From: Solwaraspora sp. WMMD406
Lineage (GTDB): Bacteria; Actinomycetota; Actinomycetes; Mycobacteriales; Micromonosporaceae
Direction: 5' to 3'
DNA length: 64,000 nucleotides
Assembly (NCBI RefSeq): GCF_029626025.1
Contig: NZ_JARUBF010000001.1
Span: 6,232,001 to 6,296,000 of the forward strand
The notes below the pieces were generated by a model. That model saw nothing but the letters and a program-made list of their open reading frames with translations. It made no database searches and had not been told where the DNA came from. Positions 8,634 through 17,573 of the stretch are shown piece by piece (the first letter of the stretch is position 1; each line of letters starts with the position of its first letter). A program made the translations under genes and the position numbers.

Positions 8634-9209
8634 TCAGGGCGTCGCTGGTGCCTCGCCGGTCCGGTCCTGCCGAACCTCGTCGAGGATCTGCCGCATCTCG
8701 CCGTCGCCGAGGCTGTGCTCGTCGTGGTGCGCCTCCACCAACTCGTACAAGGTGGTCTGCACCCGTCCCACCCCGGGAATGTCGGTCAACACCGTCTGGC
8801 CGCGCTCGCCGGCCGACTCAATGGTCAACGTGCCGCACCCCAACAGCCGCTCGACGAACCGCTGACTCATCGTGTGATCGTTGACCCGGTTCAGCGGGAT
8901 GTCCCGCCGCTCCCGGGAGAACACACCGTGCTGCAGCACCACCCGTTCGTTCGTGAAAACGTAGTGCGTGGTACGCCACACGGTGAACGGCCAGACGGCC
9001 AGCCACACCACCAGGATCAGACCGAGACCCGCGATCGCGTAGAGCGCGACCAACCCGCCGGTGCCCGCCGGCAGGAACACGAACCCGACGACCACGGCGG
9101 CCACCGCCACGACGACGACCAAGACCGGCCGGATCAACATCTTCCAGTGCGGATGCAGGTGCAACACGACATGCTCGTCGTCGGTGAGCATGTCCTCGGG
9201 AAACGCCAC
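8634..9209 (-). CDS. PH-domain (bPH2/DUF304-like) membrane protein
   Basis: A 191-residue membrane protein. A short cytoplasmic N-terminus (FPEDMLTDDEHVVLHLHPHW) is followed by two adjacent transmembrane helices at about residues 28-75, then a bacterial PH-like domain (THYVFTNERVVLQHGVFSRERRDIPL, with the typical NRV after it) and an acidic tail. Proteins of this kind commonly sit beside birA in actinobacteria. GTG 9209 has GAGGAGG 6-7 nt upstream; the longer frame is not supported. The role is unknown, possibly protein scaffolding at the membrane. Confidence 0.8.
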   Translation of the reverse strand: MAFPEDMLTDDEHVVLHLHPHWKMLIRPVLVVVVAVAAVVVGFVFLPAGTGGLVALYAIAGLGLILVVWLAVWPFTVWRTTHYVFTNERVVLQHGVFSRERRDIPLNRVNDHTMSQRFVERLLGCGTLTIESAGERGQTVLTDIPGVGRVQTTLYELVEAHHDEHSLGDGEMRQILDEVRQDRTGEAPATP

Positions 9210-9303
9210 GCCAACCTCCTCACCCGGTGCCAGGCGATCGTCCGCCCGGCGTTCCACACCGGGTCGCCGGGGTGACCGTAGCGGCTTACCGCCGTCCACG
9301 CGG

Positions 9304-10296
9304 TCAACCGTGCGTACCGTTTCCCGGCGCGTCGCCCGGACGCACGTGCAGCACGTCCCCGGCGGCGACCGTGAGATCGCCGTCCGCGTCGCGCACCACG
9401 AGGCGGCCGTCGTCGTCGACACCGACGGCCACGCCGGCCCGTACCGCCCCGGTAGGCAAAGAGACCCGCACCCGGCGGTCGACCGTCACGCAGTGCCGCA
9501 GGAACGCCGTACGCAGCCCGGCGGCGGAGGCGTCGCCACCGGCGGCACGCCAGCGGCCGTACCAGCTCTCCAGGCCACGCAGCAGGGCCCGGAGAAGGGG
9601 ATCACGGTCGGCCGCGGCGGCGCCGGCGAGCCGCAGCGACGTCGCCGGAAGCCCGGTGCCGGCCGCCGACGGAAGCTCGTCGGCCCGTACCGTCACGTTG
9701 AGCCCGATGCCGAGCACCACGGCCGGCGCCGCCCCACCCGGCACCGCCCCACCAGACGCCGTCTCGCCCGATGCCGTCTCGCCCGGCACGGTCTCGCCCG
9801 GCACGGTCTCGCCCGGCACGGTCTCGCCCGGCACGGTCTCGGCGAGAATGCCGGCGCATTTGGCCTCACCGATCAACAGATCGTTGGGCCACTTCAAGCC
9901 GGCCGGCACCTCCGCCAGCCGCAGCACCGCCTCGGCCAGCGCCACCCCCGCCAGCAACGGCAGCCAGCCGTACCGGGCCGGCGACACGGCCGGCCAACCC
10001 CGCTCAGGCCGTGGCAGTCCGGGCCGCAGCAGCAGGCTGACCGCGAGCCCGGCCCGTGGCGGCGACACCCAGTCTCGGCCCAGCCGGCCACGACCGGCGG
10101 TCTGCTGCTCGGCGGTCACGACCAGACCTTCGGCAGCCCCGGTGCGGGCAGCGGCGATCACGTCGGCATTGGTGGAACCGGTTCGGGACAGGACCCGCAC
10201 CTCGGTCCAGAGACCGTCCGGGGTGAGCAGGGCGCGGCGCAGGGCCGACCCGTTCAGCGGGGGACGGTCCAGATCGGTGTACGGCGAGCCAGCCAT
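9304..10296 (-). CDS. birA: Biotin-[acetyl-CoA-carboxylase] ligase
   Basis: BirA makes biotinyl-AMP and transfers biotin to the BCCP lysine, here probably the AccA protein encoded at 24517. The 330-residue protein is a class I ligase without an N-terminal DNA-binding domain. It has TGSTNADV, the biotin-binding GRGRLGRDWVSP, KWPNDLL with the catalytic Lys, and a C-terminal SH3-like domain. A low-complexity insert of about 30 residues (ETVPG/ETASG repeats) lies just after the KWPND region. ATG 10296 follows TACGCT (10308-10303) by 6 nt. It is close to the divergent carboxyltransferase gene, as in other actinomycetes. Confidence 0.92.
   Translation of the reverse strand: MAGSPYTDLDRPPLNGSALRRALLTPDGLWTEVRVLSRTGSTNADVIAAARTGAAEGLVVTAEQQTAGRGRLGRDWVSPPRAGLAVSLLLRPGLPRPERGWPAVSPARYGWLPLLAGVALAEAVLRLAEVPAGLKWPNDLLIGEAKCAGILAETVPGETVPGETVPGETVPGETASGETASGGAVPGGAAPAVVLGIGLNVTVRADELPSAAGTGLPATSLRLAGAAAADRDPLLRALLRGLESWYGRWRAAGGDASAAGLRTAFLRHCVTVDRRVRVSLPTGAVRAGVAVGVDDDGRLVVRDADGDLTVAAGDVLHVRPGDAPGNGTHG
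9751..9840 (-). repeat. Six 15-bp in-frame tandem repeats inside birA
   Basis: Four identical 15-bp units (9781-9840) and two diverged units (9751-9780) encode ETVPG x4 and ETASG x2 in the ligase domain. The repeat keeps the frame and lies between conserved motifs, so it is a surface-loop expansion that probably varies in copy number. Confidence 0.9.
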
Positions 10297-10317
10297 CCCG
10301 CCAGCGTACGGCTGGCC

Positions 10318-11106
10318 TCAGTCGCGATGGTGGCGGCCGGCCCACGCCGGCACTGGCTCCCGCAGCGGCGCTGGCACTGGCACTGGCTCCGGCGCTGGCT
10401 CCGGCTCGGCGGTGACCCGGCCCCGGATCAGCGGCACCCTGATCGCACCAGCGGCCAGTGCCGCGCTGACCGGATCCCGGACCAGCGGCACTCGCACCAC
10501 ACCACGGTACGGTCGGCCGGCGACCGTCGTTCCCACCACCGGTACGGCGACCGACGCCTGGGCCGACGGCACGTACCCGGGCCGATCGAACCAGTCGAAC
10601 TCCTCGGTGGTGTCGCCGTAATCGTCGTGACCCGGCCGACGTGGGCTGACCGGCAGATAGACCGTGCCGCGCGACCGGACCCGATCCGGCCGGTGACGGT
10701 CGGGACCGGCCGGTAGCCGCTGCTGGGGAACCGTCACCGGCCCAGGCACGGGCTCGGGAACAGGTACGGCGATGGCAACCGCAGCAGGACCGGGAGGCGG
10801 CGTGGCGCGCCGTCCTGATGCCGCGACCGCCTGACGCCGCAGGATCCCGACTCGACCCGCCCGACGCCGACCACGGCGACAGCCACGTCTTCCCGCCGCG
10901 TTCGAGGGCCACAGCGTGCCGCGCATGGCGAGCAGCACCCCCACCCCGGACACGATCAGCGCGATTCCCAAGACCGCCACGGTGGAGGTAACGAACCGGG
11001 GAACACACAGGAAACGTCGTACGGTTTGCCGACTCGTCGCAGGGCCGACCTGTCGCAGGGCGACGCGTCGAAGGGCCGGACGCGTCGGGGCCCGCTGCCG
11101 ACCCAC
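10318..11106 (-). CDS. Single-pass membrane protein with Pro/Val-rich tail
   Basis: About 262 residues from GTG 11106. A basic N-terminus is followed by one transmembrane helix ([22 protein letters not shown]) at about residues 35-56, an Arg-rich patch, then a Pro/Val/Ala-rich hydrophilic region with an acidic spot ([20 protein letters not shown]) and repeated VPLVR/VPLIR strands. No domain is recognised. The start is uncertain: the frame stays open upstream, but the divergent accD promoter and start (11139-11151) limit how far it can extend. The gene ends 21 nt before birA and is probably co-transcribed with it. Confidence 0.5.
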   Translation of the reverse strand: MGRQRAPTRPALRRVALRQVGPATSRQTVRRFLCVPRFVTSTVAVLGIALIVSGVGVLLAMRGTLWPSNAAGRRGCRRGRRRAGRVGILRRQAVAASGRRATPPPGPAAVAIAVPVPEPVPGPVTVPQQRLPAGPDRHRPDRVRSRGTVYLPVSPRRPGHDDYGDTTEEFDWFDRPGYVPSAQASVAVPVVGTTVAGRPYRGVVRVPLVRDPVSAALAAGAIRVPLIRGRVTAEPEPAPEPVPVPAPLREPVPAWAGRHHRD

Positions 11107-11150
11107 CCGGCGGGACACGCCGCGGTTCGAGGCGTCGATACCATCCGCGT

Positions 11151-12749
11151 GTGGGCGTGACGAGCGAACAACCCGAGACCGAGATCGACATCCATGGCAC
11201 CGCCGGGAAGTTGGCGGACCTGGAACGCCGGGTGGACGAGGCGGTGCACGCCGGCTCGGCCCGGGCGGTAGAGAAGCAGCACGCCCGAGGCAAGAAGACC
11301 GCCCGGGAGCGGATCGCCATGCTGCTCGACGAGGGCTCCTTCGTCGAGCTGGACGAATTGGCACGGCACCGCTCCACCAACTTCGGGCTGGAACGCACCC
11401 GCCCGTACGGCGACGGCGTGATCACCGGGTACGGCACCGTCGACGGCCGTCAGGTGTGCGTCTTCGCGCAGGACTTCACCGTCTTCGGTGGATCCCTGGG
11501 CGAGGTGTTCGGCGAGAAAATCGTCAAGGTGATGGACCTGGCGATGAAGACCGGCTGCCCGGTGATCGGCATCAACGACTCCGGCGGGGCCCGGATCCAG
11601 GAAGGCGTGGTCAGCCTCGGCCTGTACGGCGAGATCTTCTTCCGCAACGTCCGGGCGTCCGGGGTGCTCCCGCAGATCTCCCTGGTGATGGGGCCGTGCG
11701 CGGGCGGGGCGGTCTACTCCCCCGCCGTCACCGACTTCACCGTCATGGTGGACCAGACCTCGCACATGTTCATCACCGGCCCGGACGTGATCAAGACGGT
11801 CACCGGCGAGGACGTCGGGATGGAAGAGCTCGGTGGTGCCCGTACCCACAACACCACCAGCGGCAACGCCCACTACCTCGCCAGCGACGAGCAGGACGCG
11901 ATCGACTACGTCAAGGCGCTGCTGGCGTACCTGCCGAGCAACAACCTGGACGACCCGCCGGCGCTGCCGGTCGACGCCGAACCCGCCGTGACCGAGACCG
12001 ACCGGGAACTCGACACCCTCATCCCGGACTCGGCCAACCATCCGTACGACATGCACCGGGTGATCGAGCACGTCGTCGACGACGGCGAGTTCCTCGAGGT
12101 CCAGCCGTTGTACGCGCGCAACATCATCGTCGGGTTCGGCCGGGTCGAGGGCCGGCCGGTCGGCGTGGTGGCCAACCAGCCGATGCACTTCGCCGGCTGC
12201 CTGGACATCGGCGCCTCGGAGAAGGCGGCCCGGTTCGTCCGTACCTGCGACGCGTTCAACATCCCGGTGCTCACCTTCGTCGACGTACCCGGTTTCCTGC
12301 CCGGCACCGACCAGGAGTGGGACGGCATCATCCGGCGCGGCGCGAAGCTGATCTACGCGTACGCCGAGGCGACCGTGCCGAAGGTCACCGTCATCACCCG
12401 CAAGGCCTACGGTGGCGCGTACGACGTGATGGGCTCGAAGCACCTCGGCGCGGATCTCAACTTCGCCTGGCCGACCGCGCAGATCGCGGTGATGGGCGCG
12501 CAGGGTGCGGTGAACATCCTCTACCGGTCCGAGTTGGCCGCCGCCGACGATCCGGTGGCCGTCCGCGCCCAACGGATCGCCGAGTACGAGGACCGGCTGG
12601 CCAACCCTTACGTCGCGGCCGAGCGGGGCTACGTGGACGCGGTGATCGCGCCCGCGCAGACCCGGCTGCAGGTGGCCCGGGGGCTGCGGATGTTGCGCGG
12701 CAAGCGCGAGACGTTGCCGCCGAAGAAGCACGGCAACATCCCGTTGTGA
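11151..12749 (+). CDS. accD: Acyl-CoA carboxylase carboxyltransferase (beta) subunit
   Basis: This subunit transfers the carboxyl group from carboxybiotin to acetyl- or propionyl-CoA, feeding malonyl-/methylmalonyl-CoA to fatty acid and polyketide synthesis. The 532 residues match the actinobacterial AccD/PccB type. Visible are [14 protein letters not shown], the first crotonase-fold oxyanion region [23 protein letters not shown], the second-half [10 protein letters not shown] and [24 protein letters not shown] 11151 follows TACCAT (11139-11144) by 6 nt. Partners in the window are accE (16752) and accA (24517). Substrate choice between acetyl- and propionyl-CoA cannot be decided here. Confidence 0.93.
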   Translation: MGVTSEQPETEIDIHGTAGKLADLERRVDEAVHAGSARAVEKQHARGKKTARERIAMLLDEGSFVELDELARHRSTNFGLERTRPYGDGVITGYGTVDGRQVCVFAQDFTVFGGSLGEVFGEKIVKVMDLAMKTGCPVIGINDSGGARIQEGVVSLGLYGEIFFRNVRASGVLPQISLVMGPCAGGAVYSPAVTDFTVMVDQTSHMFITGPDVIKTVTGEDVGMEELGGARTHNTTSGNAHYLASDEQDAIDYVKALLAYLPSNNLDDPPALPVDAEPAVTETDRELDTLIPDSANHPYDMHRVIEHVVDDGEFLEVQPLYARNIIVGFGRVEGRPVGVVANQPMHFAGCLDIGASEKAARFVRTCDAFNIPVLTFVDVPGFLPGTDQEWDGIIRRGAKLIYAYAEATVPKVTVITRKAYGGAYDVMGSKHLGADLNFAWPTAQIAVMGAQGAVNILYRSELAAADDPVAVRAQRIAEYEDRLANPYVAAERGYVDAVIAPAQTRLQVARGLRMLRGKRETLPPKKHGNIPL

Positions 12750-12766
12750 GAACGGGTGCCGAGGCA

Positions 12767-13534
12767 TCAGGGTCGGCCGGCGGCAGGCAGGCCGGCGGCA
12801 GGCAGGCTGAGTTCGGGCAGCATCGGGCCGGTGAGCAACAACGCGCCGACGACCAACGCGGCGAGGTTCACCAGCCCGAAGAAGCCGACCCAGAACAGTC
12901 CGGGCACCCGGGTCAGCCAGGCCAGCTGGTCGGCGTCGGATTCCGGGGACCGACCCCGGGCGCGCAGCCGCTGCAGTTCGCCGACCGGGCGGATGCCGCC
13001 GATCAGCAGGAACCACACTCCGGTGTAGGCGAAGGCGGCCTGGACCTCAGGGCTGGCGAACCAGGAGACCGCGAAGACCACCCCGCCGGTGACCAGGATC
13101 GACACGATCCCGAACAGGTTGCGGATCATCACCAGCATGGCGAACAGCAACGCGACGGCGATCCACAGCAGGAGGGTGATCCGGTTGCCGCCGAGCAGCC
13201 AGGCACCGGCCAGGCCGACGAGCGATGGTGCGACGTACCCCACCAGCAAGGTGAGGATCATGCCGAGTCCGGTGGGTTTGCCGGCCGACAGGGTCAGACC
13301 GGAGGTGTCCGAATGCAGTCGGATGCCTCTGAGCTTGCGGCCGGTGAGCAGCGCGACGAGGGCGTGGCCGCCCTCGTGGGCGATGGTGATCGCGTTACGG
13401 GCGATCCGCCACGGCAGCCGGGTCGCCACGACGGCGAGCGCCACGGCCGCGGTGATCAACACGAGCAGCGGCGGCGGGTCGGGCTGCGCCCCGAAGAGGC
13501 GGTCCCACATCTGCGTCAGCCCGGTGATCGACAC
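12767..13534 (-). CDS. M50-like membrane zinc metallopeptidase
   Basis: A 255-residue integral membrane protein with six or so hydrophobic helices. The zinc motif HEGGH (HExxH), followed by AL, lies in a helix near residue 53; a long second half of helices includes NLFG. This is the layout of the M50B-like peptidases conserved in actinobacteria, which cut membrane proteins within the bilayer. The substrate is unknown. GTG 13534 is supported by TAGGCT (13548-13543), 8 nt upstream. The C-terminus carries a small LPAAG duplication. It is convergent with accD with only 17 nt between stops. Confidence 0.8.
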   Translation of the reverse strand: MSITGLTQMWDRLFGAQPDPPPLLVLITAAVALAVVATRLPWRIARNAITIAHEGGHALVALLTGRKLRGIRLHSDTSGLTLSAGKPTGLGMILTLLVGYVAPSLVGLAGAWLLGGNRITLLLWIAVALLFAMLVMIRNLFGIVSILVTGGVVFAVSWFASPEVQAAFAYTGVWFLLIGGIRPVGELQRLRARGRSPESDADQLAWLTRVPGLFWVGFFGLVNLAALVVGALLLTGPMLPELSLPAAGLPAAGRP

Positions 13535-13730
13535 AGCCCGCGAGCCTACTCACCCCGGGCGAGGCGCACCAGGCGCGGTGCGTGCCAGGCCGGACGAAGC
13601 AGGGCGGCGGGTGGACGGCAGCGGAGCCGGGCGGCAGCGGGATCGGCCATCGGGGTACGTCGTCGTCGATGACTGGTCCGGCTGCCGCCACCTCGCTCCG
13701 GAATCACCTCAGCGGCGCTGCGGAGCCGAC

Positions 13731-13967
13731 TCAGCTGCGGCGCCGGATCGGCACGGTCGCCGGGACTGGCGTCCGGTTGTCGCCGGCCAGGTCGCGTCCG
13801 ATCAGTTGGTACGCCCCGACCGCGGCGACGGCCACGGCCGCGACGCCACCGAGAACCAGCAGTACGGTCAACAGCCCCACGCTGGCGACCAGCAGGGCCA
13901 CGTCGGCCAGCGCGACCAGCATCCACAGTGCCACGCTGGGCTTGGCAATCCGTCGTCGGTTGCTCAT
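13731..13967 (-). CDS. Small two-helix membrane protein
   Basis: A 78-residue protein with a basic N-terminus (SNRRRIAK), two transmembrane helices at about residues 12-52, and a basic C-terminus. No function is recognised. ATG 13967 has a strong GGGAGG 6 nt upstream. It lies 60 bp downstream of the large kinase gene on the same strand and may be read through from it. The 196 bp between it and the M50 gene contain only the M50 promoter. Confidence 0.65.
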   Translation of the reverse strand: MSNRRRIAKPSVALWMLVALADVALLVASVGLLTVLLVLGGVAAVAVAAVGAYQLIGRDLAGDNRTPVPATVPIRRRS

Positions 13968-14027
13968 GTCGCACCTCCCTTCCGTCGTGCCGGGGGAGGT
14001 ACCCAGAAGATCAGCGGCCCATGCCTG

Positions 14028-16520
14028 TCAGCTGCCGGCGGGCTGGAAGCGGCTGGCCATCAGCTCGAAGTACGACAGGTCCTGCTCCCACCGTTCGGCG
14101 GTGGTGGACCAGTAGATCGAGTACGCCTGGTCGGGCGCGGTGACGAACCCACGGTTGAGCACCTGCAGCCGGTTTCCCCGGTTGCTGGTGTAGCGGAACT
14201 CCCAGTCTGCGGCGCGCAGGTAGTAGTCGACGGCGACGATCCGGACCCGTTCGTAGTCGCGGTAGCCACCGCGGCGGCTCTGCTCCTGGCTCTGCCAGTC
14301 CGCCACCGGATCGGCCTTCGGTTCGTTCGTCTGGTCGATGATGATCAGGCGGCCGAGCCCACCGCTCTCGCGGAACTCGACACGGGTGCGATCGCGGCTG
14401 ACCGACCATCCTTCGGGTACGGGCACGGCGAACCCGGTGGAGTCGCGATGCAGCCGCCACCCGGCGGGCAGGTCACCGTCTTGTTCTGGCGGGTCGACGG
14501 GGTCCGGCACGGGCGGCGGTACGTTGGGCGCGCTGGTGACCACGGATGGCGACGGCGTCACGTTCGAAGTCGGTTCGAGCGTCGGTTCGGCGCTGGGCGC
14601 GGCGGAGGTGGGTGGCGCGGCTTCGGTCGGCGCCGACGAGCTGGCCGGCCCGGTGCCGACCTGTCCGCGCCGTTCGCCTTCGCCGCCGCCGCTGAGCAGC
14701 GCGACGGTCACCAGCAACGCCAGGACGAGTACGCCGGCCACTCCACCGAGCAGCCAGGTACGGGGAATCGAGCCGGCCGTTCGGCTGACCCGGTCGACGA
14801 GCAGCGCTGGTCTGGACCAGTTCTGGTCACGGGGTGTGGCAACAGCGGCTGCGGCCGCCACCGGCGCGGCGGTGCCGGCCGACACGGGATGGGCGGCTGG
14901 CTCACTACCTGGCCCTTCCGGCTCGTTACCTGATTTTTCCGGTGCGGCCGCGGTTTCCGGGCCCTCGGCGTGGACCTTCGGTTCCAGGGTGTCGGCCGGC
15001 TCCTGCGGGCCGCCAGCGGAATCGCTGTCGTCTACCGGCGCTGCCGGTTGCTGCGCTTCACCGGTGGCGGTCGCGGCGGTGAGCGCCGCCCCGGCCAGGG
15101 CGGATCTCGGGTCGACATCGACGCCGTCCGGGGCCTTCGGGTGCGTCGCGCCAGACTTCGCCGGGCCCGTCCGGCTGGCACCACGCTTGGGCCGAGCCCG
15201 TTTGCCGGGCGTACCCGCGCCGGACCCGGTGCCCGTGTCAGCGGTCCCGGTCCCCGTCGCGCCGGCCGTCGACGTGGTCTGATCGTCAGCGGTCACAGCG
15301 TCACGGACGACGGCGGTCGCGTCGTCACGGACCACGGCGGTCGCGTCGCCGCCCTGTCCCACCGGCAGCACGCTGGTCTCAGCGGCCGGTGGCGTCACCG
15401 CTGGTCCGTCCGACTTCGGCAACACCGTCGTCTCACCGGCCGGCGGCGGTGCCGAGACGGCAGCGGTCGGATCCGCCGACGACGGCGGGGAGACCTGGCC
15501 GTACTTCGCCGGCCCGGGCACCACCGGCAACGCGGTCGGCAGCGGAGCGACCGGCGGCGGGGATCCGGGGTCCGGCGGCGGGATCGGCGTCCGGGTCGAG
15601 GCGGTACGCGGACCGGGGACGAACTCGGACCGCGACTCACGCGGACCGAACGGGCTCGGCCGGCGTACTCCGTCCAGCAGAGACCGTCCCCGACGCGGAC
15701 CGCGACCCGTGGCGCGGATCAGCAACCGCTCCGCCTCGTCGGCCCGCATCCGGGCCAACGGATCCTTACGCAGCAGACCGGCCAGGACCGGCTTGAGCGG
15801 CCCGGCGCGCCGGGCCGGTGGCGGTGGTTCGGTCGCCAACGCGGAAAGGGTGGCGATGGCGGTCGGGCGGGCGTACGGGGACTGGCCTTCGACCGCCGCG
15901 TAGAGGGTCGCGCCGAGCGACCACAGGTCACCTTCCGGTCCGGCGCTACCGGTGCGGGCGCGCTCCGGCGCGATGTAGGCGGGCGAGCCGAGCACCAGGC
16001 CGGTACGGGTGACGTTGGGGTCACCCGGCACGGTGGCCAGGCCGAAGTCGGTGAGCACCACCCGGCCGTCGTGACCGAGCAGGACGTTTCCCGGTTTGAC
16101 GTCGCGGTGCATGACGCCGGACAGATGCGCCGACCGCAACGCCCCGAGGACGCCGAGTCCGATCTCGGCGGCGCGTACGGACGAGACCGGACCGTCCGTG
16201 GCGAGCACGTCCTGCAGCGACCGGGACGGCACGTATTCCATGACGATCCACGGATCACCATCGGTCCGTAGGACGTCGAAGACCCGGACCACGTTGATGT
16301 GATTGAGTCGGGCGATCGCCCGCGCCTCCCGCAGCGACCGTTCCCGCATCTCGCGGCGTTCTTGGTTGGTCAGTCCGGGCGGTGGCACGAGTTCCTTGAT
16401 CGCCACGTCGCGGTGCAACACCTCGTCGCGGGCCTTCCAGACCCGGCCCATGCCACCTTGACCGAGCGGCTCGACCAGCCGGTAACGGTCTGCGACAAGT
16501 TGCGGGGGCACGACGGACAT
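14028..16520 (-). CDS. Transmembrane Ser/Thr protein kinase with long Pro/Ala linker
   Basis: An 830-residue receptor-like kinase. The N-terminal kinase domain (about residues 8-270) has the Gly-loop GQGGMGRVW, VAIKE with the catalytic Lys, HRDVKPGN and the DFG motif TDFGLA. An approximately 300-residue low-complexity linker rich in Pro, Ala, Thr and Ser follows, then one transmembrane helix at about residues 583-608 and an extracellular domain of about 200 residues with a conserved-looking fold (WRLHRDSTGFAVPVPEGW). The same C-terminal domain type occurs in the kinase at 44006. ATG 16520 follows TACGGT (16533-16528) by 7 nt. Targets are unknown. Confidence 0.9.
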   Translation of the reverse strand: MSVVPPQLVADRYRLVEPLGQGGMGRVWKARDEVLHRDVAIKELVPPPGLTNQERREMRERSLREARAIARLNHINVVRVFDVLRTDGDPWIVMEYVPSRSLQDVLATDGPVSSVRAAEIGLGVLGALRSAHLSGVMHRDVKPGNVLLGHDGRVVLTDFGLATVPGDPNVTRTGLVLGSPAYIAPERARTGSAGPEGDLWSLGATLYAAVEGQSPYARPTAIATLSALATEPPPPARRAGPLKPVLAGLLRKDPLARMRADEAERLLIRATGRGPRRGRSLLDGVRRPSPFGPRESRSEFVPGPRTASTRTPIPPPDPGSPPPVAPLPTALPVVPGPAKYGQVSPPSSADPTAAVSAPPPAGETTVLPKSDGPAVTPPAAETSVLPVGQGGDATAVVRDDATAVVRDAVTADDQTTSTAGATGTGTADTGTGSGAGTPGKRARPKRGASRTGPAKSGATHPKAPDGVDVDPRSALAGAALTAATATGEAQQPAAPVDDSDSAGGPQEPADTLEPKVHAEGPETAAAPEKSGNEPEGPGSEPAAHPVSAGTAAPVAAAAAVATPRDQNWSRPALLVDRVSRTAGSIPRTWLLGGVAGVLVLALLVTVALLSGGGEGERRGQVGTGPASSSAPTEAAPPTSAAPSAEPTLEPTSNVTPSPSVVTSAPNVPPPVPDPVDPPEQDGDLPAGWRLHRDSTGFAVPVPEGWSVSRDRTRVEFRESGGLGRLIIIDQTNEPKADPVADWQSQEQSRRGGYRDYERVRIVAVDYYLRAADWEFRYTSNRGNRLQVLNRGFVTAPDQAYSIYWSTTAERWEQDLSYFELMASRFQPAGS

Positions 16521-16751
16521 CCAAATGACCGTACCCGGAAGACCTGAGTGCCACACTGTCGGCACGCGGCCGGTGTGAGCCGCGCGTCATCTTGTACGAT
16601 CCGCGAACCTTTCCGCCTGGCAAAAGGTTCAGCACGACCATCTCGTACGGCTGTCACCATCGTGCACCGTACCGGCGCGATCCGACCATCGTGCCCGGCC
16701 GCCCCGACCGCGCCGGACATCCGGTGCGTCCCAGCGGCGTACGCTCGCCGG

Positions 16752-17021
16752 GTGGCCGACGTACCGCAAGAACCCCTGGCCGCCACCGCACCGGCCGCCC
16801 CGGCGGCGCAGGGTCTGGACTGGCGGATCGTCCGGGGTACGCCGAACGCCGAGGAACTCGCCGCCCTGGTCGCCGTTCTGCTCACCCGTACCCGTCCGGT
16901 TCCCGACAGCAGCCCCTCGCTGCAGGCGCCGTCACGGTGGGCCCGCAGCGCCCGCCCGGTCGCGGGCCGACTTCCCCGACCTGGGCCGCAGGCGTGGCGT
17001 GGGTCGGCGCTCCCGCGCTGA
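16752..17021 (+). CDS. accE: Acyl-CoA carboxylase epsilon subunit
   Basis: The epsilon subunit is a small actinobacteria-specific protein that stimulates and stabilises the alpha-beta acyl-CoA carboxylase. The 89-residue protein has a flexible Ala/Pro N-terminus, the core WRIVRGTPNAEELAALVAVL, and the C-terminal SRWARSAR...GPQAWRGSALPR with the W-R-S signature. GTG 16752 is fixed by TACGCT (16740-16745), 6 nt upstream. In relatives this gene directly follows accD; here about 4 kb of other genes lie between. Confidence 0.88.
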   Translation: MADVPQEPLAATAPAAPAAQGLDWRIVRGTPNAEELAALVAVLLTRTRPVPDSSPSLQAPSRWARSARPVAGRLPRPGPQAWRGSALPR

Positions 17022-17147
17022 GCGCCGGTCGTGGCGGTCGCGGCGGTCGACCCGGCCGGCACCGCCCGAATCCAACGGACGATTCGACGTGCGCGCGCCG
17101 GCTAGCCTCACCGACAGAGACCCTGCGGTCACACCTGGGGAGGTCGG

Positions 17148-17573
17148 ATGGGTCTGCTCGATGAGGATCGGCATCCACCGTCGTGGCTCGCCGACTATGG
17201 CGCGATCGAGGCGGACGTCGACGGGTTGGCGGAGTTCGCCGACTCGTTGGCGGCGGAGGTCACCGGGCACTACGCGCGGCATGTCGAACAGGTCTTCACC
17301 GACCTGCTACCGGAGGGATCAGCCGGGGTCACGGGAGTCGCCGACGCCGCTGCGGATCCGGACACGTTCCCGGAACTCGCCGGATTTCTCGGCACGCACG
17401 GGATCGCCGCCCGGGACACCGCGTATCTGATGCACTTCTACCAGACCGCCACCGGTGCCGTCGCGACGGCGGCGGCGACGGTCAGTGCGCGCTATCGCGA
17501 CGTGGACGCGCTGGCCGCCGCCCGGTTGGCGGACGTCGAAGCGGCCCTGGACCGGGTGTCGCCGGATGCGTGA
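17148..17573 (+). CDS. Small helical protein, probable type-VII-secretion-associated partner
   Basis: A 141-residue, largely helical acidic protein without signal peptide or transmembrane segment. It resembles WXG100-superfamily/ESX-associated small proteins in length and in helix-turn-helix hairpin character, but no WxG triplet is present. ATG 17148 is preceded by GGGGAGG at 5 nt; a -10 TAGCCT lies at 17103-17108. It overlaps the next gene by 8 nt, and that gene overlaps the mycosin gene, so the three form one translationally coupled operon. Assignment to type VII secretion rests on the mycosin. Confidence 0.55.
   Translation: MGLLDEDRHPPSWLADYGAIEADVDGLAEFADSLAAEVTGHYARHVEQVFTDLLPEGSAGVTGVADAAADPDTFPELAGFLGTHGIAARDTAYLMHFYQTATGAVATAAATVSARYRDVDALAAARLADVEAALDRVSPDA

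Noticed and set aside
13546-13974. Minus-strand frame between the M50 and small membrane genes
   Set aside because: It is Arg/Gly-rich and spans a gene with a strong ribosome-binding site (13967) and a promoter; it is a shadow.
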